A stretch of 64,000 nt of DNA from Vanrija pseudolonga (lineage: Eukaryota; Basidiomycota; Tremellomycetes; Trichosporonales; Trichosporonaceae): contig NC_085849.1 of the NCBI RefSeq assembly GCF_020906515.1, positions 3,782,001-3,846,000 of the forward strand. Reading direction: 5' to 3'. The first letter of the stretch is position 1, and each line of letters starts with the position of its first letter. Positions 43,601 to 53,519 of this stretch are shown here, piece by piece. The notes below the pieces were generated by a model that was not told the DNA's origin, ran no database searches, and saw only the letters and a list, made by a program, of their open reading frames with translations. The position numbers and the translations under genes were made by a program.

Positions 43601-43734
43601 CCCTGGCACGCGACCTGGTGCTCAAGACGCGCCGACGCAAGGGCCTGAGCGACAGCATCAGCCCGGCAAAGTACCTCGACGACGACATGATCATTGCGAT
43701 GAACGCGAGCGGGCTGGGCGATCTGTTGCAATAG
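40631..43734 (+). CDS. SNU114: U5 snRNP GTPase Snu114 (EFTUD2)
   Basis: This EF-2-like GTPase of the U5 snRNP controls Brr2-driven unwinding during spliceosome activation and disassembly. Four exons (introns 40653-40698, 40900-40937, 41137-41174) give 993 residues, the normal length. The N-terminus [20 protein letters not shown] with its acidic patch is the signature of the family. GTPase motifs are [10 protein letters not shown] (about 159-168; the HGKT P-loop), the switch-2 [13 protein letters not shown], and the [16 protein letters not shown] base-specificity motif. EF-2-like domains II to V follow through [16 protein letters not shown] and [15 protein letters not shown] to the end. The first coding exon has 22 nt. 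Codon bias is strong. It begins a dense run of nuclear RNA genes including SSU72 and NUP120. Confidence 0.97.
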
Positions 43735-43929
43735 GGAGGGGGAGGGAGCGAGGAGTGCAGTGTAGTAGACTTGATGCAGCAGCATAGACTGTGTAAGGAG
43801 GGTCGGTCGTTGCTTTTGTTGTTGTTGTTGCCGGGTTCAAATCTGAAATGACGGTAGCCAAGGGGAAGGGGAATGGTCATCTGGTGCATCTCAGTCTAGT
43901 CATCTCCTCCCACATCACCCACCACGACG

Positions 43930-45298
43930 ATGCCGCCCAAGTCGACCGCGGTCGCAGACGACGCCGACGCGGCGCTCCCACTGCAAGAATGGCTCAAGCT
44001 GCTCCAGTCGCACGGCGTGCCGATGCGCACGGCCATGGTGCTCGCGTCAAAGGTGTACAAGACGCACGGGAGCAAGGGCAAGCTCGCCAAGCTGGGCGAC
44101 AAGGAGCTGGCCGCCGCCGTGCCGGACAAGGACCAGCGCAAAGTTGTGTTTGGCGCACTGAATGGCATCGGGAGCGGGAAGGTGGGTCGCTACTTACTGG
44201 GTCCGCAGGCTCGCTGACCCCCTCGCCAGGCGCACACGCCAAAGCGCAAGCGCGACGACGACCTCCTGCGCGGGCTCGACCCGGTGCCGGTGCCGGTCCC
44301 CGCGTCGTTCGACTTCCACGAGATCCTCGACCCGGAGGTGGGTGGGATCTCTTTGCATTCGCTCACCCGCCCAGCGCCTGCTAGACGTAAGCGTGACGGT
44401 CAACCGCGCGCCCATCAAGACGGCGTGGGCGTACGCCGTCGCCCGGCGGCGCGGCTTCGACGCGCAGGAGGCGCTGTCGATCGCCCACGTCTACGTGCAC
44501 ATCAGCAGCCTGAAGCATGCCTTGGTGCTGGGCAACGTGCTCAACGCGGCCGAGACGCGCGAGGCGGAAGAAGAGATCCGCGAGCTGCCCGGCGAGGAGA
44601 ACTACCGCCGCCCAGACGACCGCGAGGCGTGGCGCAAGCGCCGGCGCGGGGAGGCCGAGCCCGCCGTCAGCGTGAGCTCGGGCCAGCCGTGGGTCGGCAT
44701 CATGCGCGCCAAGTGGGTCGTGTGGAAGTGTGAGCTCGCTGACGCCAGAATCCCCGTCATCGAGCGGCCCGACGGCACGTGGCGCGCGATCCAGAAGGGC
44801 GTGTCGGTCGAGCCGAGCGTCGCGTACCTGTACATCACGCGCGCGCTCAAGGACCACACGGGGGCCGTGCTCGGCGCGATGCAGCTCGTCGCGGAGAGCT
44901 ATGAGCCTGACGAGCTGGATGTGGTCGCGCTGCATCTCTACGTGCGTGGCTTTGTTGGCGCTGAGGCGAGGCGAGCTGACGCGACGCGACAGAACGAGTT
45001 CAAGCCCGACGTCGTCGAGTGGGGGCAGAGGGGCAGCGTTAGTGTCGCTAGTATCCTCGAGCAGGTCAAGGGGCCTGTGGAGGTGGGTGAAGTGGGCGAA
45101 GAAGGCAAGAAGGCCGAGGTCGACGCCCCTGCGGTCCAGCACGAGCCAGCCCCCGAGGACAGCCCCCTGTCCGCTGCGCCTGATTCCCCGCCGCCCAAGA
45201 CCGCCCCGCCCGCCGCTGTGGCCGTCGACACATCGCTCGAAGAGTACGACGAAGACGGATTCGATGATGCTGCGCTCCTGGCTCTCCCTCTCCCATAG
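43930..45298 (+). CDS. Unrecognised conserved-looking protein with an N-terminal helical domain
   Basis: Five exons (introns 44182-44229, 44338-44374, 44713-44748, 44942-44992) give 398 residues. The first 85 residues look like a compact SAM- or TPR-like helical bundle (LQEWLKLLQSHGVPMRTAMVLASKVYKTHG, DKDQRKVVFGALN). A basic KRKRDDD stretch follows, possibly a nuclear signal. The middle region (about 120-290) has ordered motifs such as VNRAPIKTAWAYAVARRRGFD, ALSIAHVYVHISSLKHALVLGN and GQPWVGIMRAK, then PVIERPDGTWRAIQ and ALKDHTGAVLGAMQLVAESY. The C-terminal 80 residues are disordered, acidic and Pro-rich. I do not recognise the family. Introns 3 and 4 (36 and 51 nt) are multiples of three without a stop, so retention would add 12 or 17 residues. 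The stop is 68 bp from that of SSU72. Confidence 0.88.
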
Positions 45299-45366
45299 GA
45301 CAATACCTCATCCCCCAAACACCCTGTAGCACCACACTCGTACACTACTACATGCACTGTATCTAC

Positions 45367-46548
45367 CTAGAAGAACGCAACCGTGTGCAGGAGCACGTGC
45401 GGGTGCTTCTCCGCATGCTGGACGAGGATGTCGTCAATCTCAGCATCGAGGTCGCGTGCCTTCTCGATCTGCGAAGGGTTAGCGTGGCACCCAACGTTCC
45501 AACCCACCCGCTGCGACAGCTCGAGGATCGACCGGCCCGCAATCGCCGCCTCCTCGGCATTGTCCTTGATCTCAACGTTGATGACGTGGATAGGACGGTT
45601 ATACTCGCCTCCGCGCGCCAGCAGGTCCTCGCACACGGCGTCGTAGCACCGTTCCTCGCACGTAATCACGACGTCGGCGAGGATGACCCGCTCCTCCTGC
45701 CACTTCTGCGGCGCGAGCTTGACCTTGCGGTTCCGGTCCAGCATCGTCAGCAGCCCGTTGGCAGCGTACAGCCGCGCGTCCTTCGACTCGAGGTCACGGT
45801 ACATTGCGTCGTATGGCGTGCCGAACCTGTACACGTTTGGCTTGTCGATCGACGGGCCGGGCAGGCGCACGGCAGAGCCAGTGCCGGCGGATACGACACG
45901 GAGGCCGGCCTCGCTGCGGGGTTAGTCCGGTACTGGGAAGCAAACCCACTTCAACACCTTGTGTGCCTCCATTGAACGGTTCTGGAGAGGGTTAGCGATG
46001 GTTCACAATTCAACCCAACTCACGTTGTTACTCGCGCACACCACACAGAACAGCGGCCGTTGCCGCACACCCGACACGGCCTCGGCCTCCTCCGCCGCCG
46101 TTCCGTTCGTTCGTGCCACCTCAGTCGTCGGAGGAGGGAGGGGCGGGGTCGGGCGGTGCTGGGGTGGGGGCGGGGTCGGCGTCGCCGCGTCTATTGGTGC
46201 GCGTGCGCGCGTGCGTGGGTCCTCTGGCCGCCGGCGGGGATCAGACGGAGGCGGCGCGCCGCCAGAGACGTTGCGTCCTCGGTAGTCGTTCGCTGGCGGG
46301 TAGCCCTGCTGCTGCTGTTGCTGTTGCTGCTGTGGGGGTGGTGGCCTTCCATACCGCGGGTCCTGGGGCGGCTGGCTTCCATACGGAGGGTACGACTGCT
46401 GCGACGACGGACCGGGGTTGGGCGGCCGTCCGTACCCCTGTCCTGCTGGGGGCGCGCCGTATGCATTCTGAGGTGGTGGTGTGTTGTTGTTATAGCCTCC
46501 TCCTCCTCCTTGCCTGTTCAGACGCGGGTCGCGCCGCCTGGGGTCCAT
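45367..46548 (-). CDS. SSU72: RNA polymerase II CTD phosphatase Ssu72 with long N-terminal extension
   Basis: Ssu72 removes phosphate from Ser5/Ser7 of the Pol II CTD and works in the cleavage and polyadenylation complex. Four exons (introns 45469-45507, 45914-45949, 45982-46023) give 354 residues. The catalytic signature CASNNNR (Cys171 to Arg177, CX5R) lies across intron 3 at 45982-46023, in [16 protein letters not shown]. Later motifs are [41 protein letters not shown] and [10 protein letters not shown] at the end, all typical. Removing the 39-nt intron restores the family spacing in [20 protein letters not shown]. The first 165 residues are an Arg/Pro/Gln/Gly-rich tail starting [12 protein letters not shown] with a nine-glutamine run and are absent from the roughly 200-residue yeast and human enzymes. 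It shares a divergent promoter with NUP120. Confidence 0.96.
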
Positions 46549-47061
46549 GATGACTGGGGCGGGTGTCAGTGGAGGAAGGTCGAGGAAGGGTTTGGCGAGC
46601 AGCTTGTCACTGCTGCGCTTGGCACTCACGGCTGTCGATGAGCTCCTACAATGCCTACGTCTGCGTCTTGCTGTTGCTGTCGATGCTTGATGCCAACTAG
46701 CCTCGTGTTGATGTCGGTCGGCTGAGCGATGCAGAAAGAACAATACGCGACTGAAATGTCCTCTGCCCAACGAAGTCTCTGTCTTTGGCGTCACTGGGCG
46801 GCACAATCTCGACGGAATCAAATTGTCAACCACCCAACAAGCTTCAGTGACAATGAAAGTCAAAACCTGGACAACAACTCAGACCTCCATCAACCCGCTC
46901 GCTCGCTCGCTCACACACACTCTCTCTCCCCTACTCAACCCTCTTCTCTTGCAACCCGCACTCAAAGGGCGTGTCCTGGGAAATCGATACGCCGACAAGA
47001 GTGCAGCGAGCGCGTGCATCCCACCCACGCCAAAAGCGGTCCTCCCGCCCGCGCCGACACA
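46549..47061. promoter_or_regulatory. Divergent promoter between SSU72 and NUP120
   Basis: These 513 bp separate outward-facing start codons. The right half, from about 46880, is a CT/CA-rich leader for NUP120 (CTCGCTCGCTCGCTCACACAC near 46899). No TATA box or coding frame is convincing. Confidence 0.5.
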
Positions 47062-50000
47062 ATGTCGATCTACACCCCCTTCCAGCTCGCCCACGCCAGT
47101 CTCCCGGCCCCACTCACGACCACATCTGGGGTTGCGGCGGAGATCGCTGTGCCGACGCAGCGCCCGTTCCCTCCGGAAGGAGATAACGAGATCTTCAACT
47201 CGCCGTTGAATGCCGACCATGCGGCCTCGGCGTCGTTCGAGCCACGGACAGCAACCCTCGCGAGGGCACTGGACAACGAGTACACCCTCGAGCTGCGGTC
47301 CTTGTCGCCCGTCATCAACCAGTCTCGCTCGTCGGCCAACCCGCACATCCTTAGAATCTTACTCCCCGACCCGCTCCGCCCTCTCACGGATGGCTGTATC
47401 GTCCCCGACGTCCCCAATCGTCGCCTCACCATCATCGCCCTCACCTACACCAACGTCATCTTCCGCTTTACTTTCCCTCTGACGGCGTTCATCGACAAGG
47501 GCGACCGCGTGTCATTCATCACCAACGACGCCGAGTGGGTCGAGGAGTTTGAGGTCGACAGCGACTTGATCAGCAGCGCCGGCGGCATCGGCTCATGGGC
47601 CGTGACCAACGCCAACACTGTCATTCTCGGATGCGGGGACGGCGGTATCATCAAGGTCGAGCGTGATAATCGGTCGACACTGGGTGAGTGAAAGTGGTTG
47701 CTATGATGGCTGACACTGCAGAAAACCCCATTTGGTCCGAGTCTCATCACAAGGGCCACAGCCGTTGGGGCTTCTTTGGCCGTTCCACCGACGAGACGGT
47801 GACTTCCATTGCCGAGTTCGAGTCTGCTGCAGACGACAACCTCCCGGTCTTCTACACCTTCTCCCGCGACTGGAAGTTGAGAACATGGTCGCTGGCCACT
47901 GCACAGAGCCTCAAGTCGATTGACGTCCGCCCAACTACCGAATCTGGGTCCCAGCTCACGACTGGCAACCCTGGGCCAGTAACCACAGCCGACACAACGT
48001 CGTCGCTCATCCGTGTCATCGCACACCCCAACCCGTCGTCAAAGTACTCGCACATCGTCGTTGTGTTTGTGCCTACGCCCTACAACCCCTCGTCCCCAGG
48101 CACATTTGTCTTCTACCGCGCCTCGAACACTTCCCACCATGCCAACGACCTCGAGTACGCAGGCGAGCGTTCTGGTGCCCCATGGTCAGCGGGCAGCCAG
48201 CTCCGCGGCTTCGAGGTGCAGCCTCCCACTCGCACGGATGGCATTGATGGCTGGCGTCTGTGGGCCGTGTGGGACACCAAGGGCAGCCTCTCGGCCGACT
48301 CGGTGCCGGTGAACGACATTCTCCAGTTCTCCACCTACATCAGCCCTCCGGTCAAGCCACGAATGGTGCTCGAGTGGCAGCGCGTCGACCATGCCGACAG
48401 CGTCGAAGCGTTCGACGCGGCCTACTTCGACAACCTATTGAGCCTGAGCCCACCTGACCCCACCAACCCTCACGACAACTCGGATATTTCCGAAACATTT
48501 GTCCAGCACTTGCTCTACCCCGGCCGCTTTTCTCAGTTAACATTGACGACCGCACTGGACAACTATATCGATGGCCTCCCCCTCACCACTCGGGAGAATC
48601 TGAAATCCAGAGCGTTCCCGACGTTGTCACAAAAGTTCATTGCGGCAGTCGGGTCAGACCTCAAGATGGAGACGAGCCCTCAGACCGGAGCGCCAGTGGT
48701 GGACGCCTACCGCAAGGCGCTCAAGCTCCAGTGGCTTGGAATTTGGGCGCGTGTGCGGGGTCTCGACAAGCAGGCTCGCTGGCCTGTTGCTACCGCCTCT
48801 CTGAATGGTCAGCTCCTTATCCTCGACCGCGAGGGTGGCTCTGTGCCCGTCCAAGAAGACTCGTCTGGCGTCCTTGTCCACTTGAGCAAGAACGGCAAGC
48901 AGGCTTCCGAGTTCCAAGCCCTTCCCGAGGGTTCGCTCCTGGCATTCTACCCTTCTCTCGCACCACCCCAGTCTCGCCGATCTCTGACTGCCCTGGCCAT
49001 CGCTGGCCAGCGCATTGCGGCAGCTCTGGAGAGGACCGATGATCTCGACGAGGCGGGTACGGCTTTGGATGCCTTCACCACGACTGCGAGGAACGACCTC
49101 GCTGCCGCGCCAACCGTTCCCGTCGAGGATATTGCCGGCGGATGGTGGGAGAATGGGGTGGAGCCATTCCTGAACGACAATGTTCGTTCCGAGATCAAGG
49201 TTGCCCTTGACGAGATCTCGTCCTTGCCACGCACGCTTCTGGAGGCGCTTGACGTTCTCGCAGCGGTGCCACCAGTCACAGCAGAGGAGAAGATTGCCGA
49301 CGACTGGTCATTCTCGGGCTTTGGCAACGCACTGTTGTCTTCCACGATCTCCAATCTGGTGGCCGCACGCTACACTTTGGCTCTCAACGTCCTCCTTGTC
49401 TCGCTCTACTACCTCGCAAACTCGTCGTCTGACGAAGACGACGAGCTCCTCCAGGTTCTCACTCGCGCTCAGGTGACTTTCCAGCGTTACAGTGTGCTGC
49501 ACTGGCTGGCTGAGCAGACTGGGGAGGATGCTGCGGAACACAGGGTCAGGCGCAAGCGCACTGGTGCGAGAGATGATGTCCACGCCAAGTTTGCCGGTCT
49601 CAATGTTCGCGATGGTGGTGACGAGGGGTCCGATGCCGACGGTTACGACCTGGCGTACTCGCTCATTCACTCTCTCCTGTCCAGAACCCTCCCTCAAGCT
49701 GTCCCTGTCGACACTGCCGCCTCTCTCTTTGATGCGTCCAATGCTTTCCTGTCCAACCTCAACATTCTTGGCGAAGACCAAGTTGATATTGAGCCTCGCG
49801 ACGACGACGTCAAGTTGAGTGCCGCGGTTCTCGCCGACGGACACGCCACCACAGCTCGTGACCTCATCGACCAATACCCTCCCTCTTCTGGGCAGGCCTA
49901 CGTTCGCGGCAAGGCCCTCCTCGACATCGGTAGCGCCGAGGAAGGCGTCCATGAGCTCCAGTTGGCTGCTGCAGGCTGCCACGATGGCTCGCTCGCTCCC

Positions 50001-51537
50001 GTGCTGCCCTCGGCCGTGGGTAGCAACGGCCTCGGCGCCTACTACCGCCACGTGATGGGCGTTGTGGACGAGTATGGTCTGCAAGCAGCTGTTGCTGCGT
50101 TTGGAGAGCGTGCTCTTGAGGTCGCGCCTCCCAAAGAGGAGTCGACGCGTGACATCTGGACCCGCGTATTCCTCGCATACCTTACTCTGGGCCAGTACGA
50201 GGACGCATACTCAACATTGACGGCCGCGCCCTTCCCCGAAATGTAAGTGATGCGTAAGGTGTTTGTTTCTGACTCGTCAAAGCAAGACGGACCTCGTCTC
50301 TCAGCTCATTTCGACAATGTGCGAGGCCAACGAGGTTGGACGATTGAACAAGCTTGGGTTTATTGGTTTCCAGCAACAGGTGGAGGACCGCCTCAACTAC
50401 AAGGCTCGCAACTCGGACCCCCTGCGCTTCCCCAACTACTACAAGGTGCTCTACTCATGGCACATCTCGCGTGGCGACTACCGCAGCGCCGGAGAAATCA
50501 TGTACGCTCAGGGACGACGCTTTGCCGAGGCCAGCAGCTCCAAGCTGCAGGCGTTTGAGGTGTCGGCGATGCGTGCGAGAAGTTACCTCACTGCAATCAA
50601 CGCACTGTCGCTGGTGGACAAGCGCAACGCCTGGATTTCTGTCACCGCGTCGCCCGAGTCTGTTAGGGTGAGTGAAGCTGGACTGGCAGGTCTGACATTG
50701 CAGTCTCAGAAGCGCCGCAAGGTCACGTCGTACATCCCAGAGGACGAGTTTTCCGTGGACAACAAGGCGGTCAACATCATTACTCTGGCTGATATCCAAG
50801 CCGAGTACACTGCTGTGCTTTCGCAGCTTCGCCTCTCGTCGTACATCCCCGACCTACACGAGCACGGCGTGTCGTTGACGCCAGAGGAGATTGTTGGCTT
50901 CTTCACTCAGCGCAGCCTGTTTGACCTCGCGCTGTCATCTGCAGCGGACATGGGTGTCGACATGACCGACGTCTTCCAGACCCTTGCGACCCGGTGCGTC
51001 GAGTTGGCCCGGGTGCCGTCCATGGCTGCCGACAACCCAGCCGCGGCGTTCCTCTCTACGTCTCCTGTCACTGCCCGGCTCCGGGGACCTCCTTCGGCCC
51101 TGGCTCTCAGATATCTGGAGGTGGCTTTGGATCGCCGTGACGGCCCATCAACGCGGTACAAGTACCGCGACACTGTGACGAACACGTTCTTCGAGCTCAA
51201 CGAGGACGCCCGGTCCGGCTGGCAGATGCCTGTCTGGCTGGTGGAGCACGAGCTGAAGCGGGATGCCGAGGGCTGGATCTCGCGGGCTGTCGACAAGGGC
51301 TGGGTCAAGGAGGCGGTCGAGTGGACCGCCGAGGTGCTCCGCCGGGCTCAGCCACCAGACCTTTTGCCTGCTGGCAAGGAGTTTGCAGCGGACATTCCCT
51401 ACAACCTTGTTGACCGGGTGCTCGCGGCTGCGGGCCAGGGAGAGGAGAAGAATGACGCCGCGCTGCAGGCTGCGGCCAAGGCGCTGCGTGGGGTTGTTGA
51501 CCGGCGCGTGACGGGCCTGAAGGGCCTGAGGCAGTAG
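47062..51537 (+). CDS. NUP120: Nucleoporin Nup120/Nup160
   Basis: This is a scaffold component of the Y-shaped (Nup84/Nup107) complex of the nuclear pore. Four exons (introns 47684-47721, 50243-50282, 50668-50703) give 1453 residues. The N-terminal half is a seven-bladed beta-propeller with Nup120/160 features: DVPNRRLTIIALTYTNVIFRF, WAVTNANTVILGCGDGGIIK and FYTFSRDWKLRTWSLATAQS are the family's propeller motifs. The remainder is helical solenoid, including the conserved-looking NKLGFIGFQQQVEDRLNYKA and the final RRVTGLKGLRQ. The third intron is 36 nt, phase 0 and stop-free. Exon 2 runs 2521 nt without interruption. The acceptor of intron 2 is TCAAAG joining Ile-Lys-Thr-Asp. Confidence 0.92.
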
Positions 51538-51786
51538 GGCAGTAGATTTTAGCATAACGAGTCGCATAGTATTCTGCATGTCATTGAGGTAGAGAGTGGT
51601 TTGGTGCAGGACGCGCTCGAGTCGAGTGTCCCTGGAAATGTAACCTGAGACTAGTGGAATGGGCACGTCGACTCGGTTTCTAGTCGTGAGCCATGCATAT
51701 GATACAGTGTAATGGATGAATATATGAAGTGGTTCTGGGCGTCGCCACCCAGTATGCGTCTGATCCTTGCCGCCCAGCACGGCTGC

Positions 51787-52699
51787 CTACCGCCACCCCC
51801 CGTTCTCGAGCTGCACCTCGCGCTGGGCAGCCTCGACGCTGATGCGCTCGCCGGCGCGCGTGCCGACCCAAGCCCTGCCGAGTACGCGGACGGGGTGTGC
51901 TGCTTCGCGGGGCTCGAAGCGCCACGCCGTGGTCTCCAAGTGGTGGTCCAGGACGGCCTGGAACTGCTCCAGCGGGAGGTCGGCAGCTGGGCGGGGGTGT
52001 TAGCAACCAACTCATCGTCCGCGGCGTGGCCTCGCGACCGCCCACCCAACATTACTCACCATCACGCTCGCGGCCCACGGCCGGCCCCCACCTCAGCGCG
52101 CGCGCCTCCACCTCGCTCATCTCGAGCACACCAGCCAGCTCATCCAGCCGCTCAGCCCACGCCTCGGGGTCGTCGTCGGGGTCGTAGGCGGCGCTCGAGC
52201 CGTCGCTCTCGCCGTACGTCGTCTCGTGCTCGGGCACCTCGGTGCCGTCGACCTCGATGCCCTCGGGGTCGTCCTCGAACGAGCCGTACGACTCGTCGGG
52301 GTACCCGCCGGCGAACGACGGCTCCTCGGCGAAGCTCGCGTCGGGGAAGCTCTCGTCTGGGTCGTCGACGTCCGCAGCGTCTGGGTTGGCAGTGGTGAAG
52401 AGCGGGCCGGCGCGGCCACGCGGCACGGGGGTGCTGTTGCGCGCGTACATCTCCGCACTGTCGTCCTCGTCAAACTCGAGGCTGTCGTCCCCGCCGCCGC
52501 CACCGCCGACATTGAACCCGTGTGGCCGGTAGGTCGGGTCGGCAGGCGGGAGGCCGTACTGCCTTCGTGCGGCGGCGTGGGCGTGCGCGCGTTCCCGTTC
52601 TGCGCGGGCGCCGGCGAGCGAGCGCGAGTGGCCTGGTGGTGACCGCAGGTCGCCGCCGCTGGACGAGGCGAAGAACGAGTCGTCGCCCGAGTGCGACAT
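51787..52699 (-). CDS. Acidic orphan protein of unknown function
   Basis: Two exons joined across intron 51987-52059 give 279 residues. The first 210 residues are disordered and very acidic, starting MSHSGDDSFFASSSGGD, with a GGGGGGDDSLEFDEDDSAE patch and many ExPxxD and PDESF motifs (DPDESFPDASF, GGYPDESYGSFEDDP). The C-terminal 90 residues look ordered: WAERLDELAGVLEMSEVEAR then DLPLEQFQAVLDHHLETTAW and RVLGRAWVGTRAGERISVEA. The end GGWR is followed directly by the stop. The paired acid/aromatic repeats suggest a regulated interaction tail. I do not recognise the family. The splice junction restores Asp-Ala-Ala-Asp in frame. Confidence 0.78.
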
Positions 52700-53032
52700 T
52701 GTGTGTGTGGTGTGGTTGTCAGAGTGTCGTGATGGCGATGGTTGCGTTTTGTTTGTGTGAGGGGGAGTTGGTGGAGGTCGCCGCGAATTCCGTCTACCCA
52801 TCAAACTGACGGCCAGGTGGCGCATTACAAAATGCCTACTAATATCACTTCTAATAGATCTGGTGGGTTACCGATGCTATTTCCATAAGAGGCAATAAAT
52901 TTGATCCCGTTGTTTATTTTACTGCGGTGTATAGGCGGCGGTGTCGGGTGGAAAGGGGCCAGTGGTGCTATCCTTGGCGGCAATGCTCGGGTGTGTGGTG
53001 GTACCCCACCAATCTCCAATCCCATCACCCGC

Positions 53033-53058
53033 GTCGCCGCCGCCGCCGCCGCCGCCGC
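53033..53058. repeat. (GCC)n microsatellite
   Basis: Eight consecutive GCC/CGC units on the plus strand, in the promoter-leader region of MAF1. The run is noncoding here. Confidence 0.8.
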
Positions 53059-53196
53059 TATCGACCACCTTGCTTGTCTGCGTCCCACTTCCTCCTCCTT
53101 CCTCTTTCTCTCTCCCTCCCCCTCCCCCTCCCTCCCTCCTACACCCACAATGATTATCCGGATAGCAGTCTAATCGGCTCCTTCTAAAGCAAGCAT

Positions 53197-53211
53197 ATCA
53201 TCATCATCATC
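53197..53211. repeat. (ATC)5 microsatellite
   Basis: Five ATC units in the MAF1 leader. A similar CATCATCATCATCACCACC run precedes the APC permease start at 2557-2577. Confidence 0.75.
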
Positions 53212-53519
53212 AAGACCCCCGACATTGCCACCAACACCCCCGCAGCGCGACGCGACCCAAGCCAACCTGGTGCACGTTCTTATCACTGCCACCAACAACG
53301 CTCCAAGCTCCACAACACTATAACGCAGTCAAAGCGCCCAGCACACTGATCAACCCCCCTACTTGCCATCGCACACTCTCCCAGTAACACACACACATCA
53401 CATACACCCCCCATCGCCATAGTCATCGCCGAAGCGCCGACGCCGTCAACCCACGTAATCCAGCGTCACACAGCATTCATCGCCCCGCCCCGCCCCGCCC
53501 CCTACCCACACCCACCACG

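Larger units (their letters stand above)
52700..53519. promoter_or_regulatory. Divergent region between the acidic orphan and MAF1
   Basis: The 820 bp separate outward-facing starts. The left part (52830-52930) is AT-rich for this window, including ATTTGATCCCGTTGTTTATTT. The right 400 bp is a C-rich leader of MAF1 with few G on the plus strand and many CACACA and CCCC words. Simple repeats occur at 53033-53058 and 53197-53211. Confidence 0.5.

Noticed and set aside
43831-43843. GGGTTCAAATCTG, resembling a tRNA B box
   Set aside because: No matching A box or cloverleaf arms within 100 bp upstream; it lies in the 3' region of SNU114.
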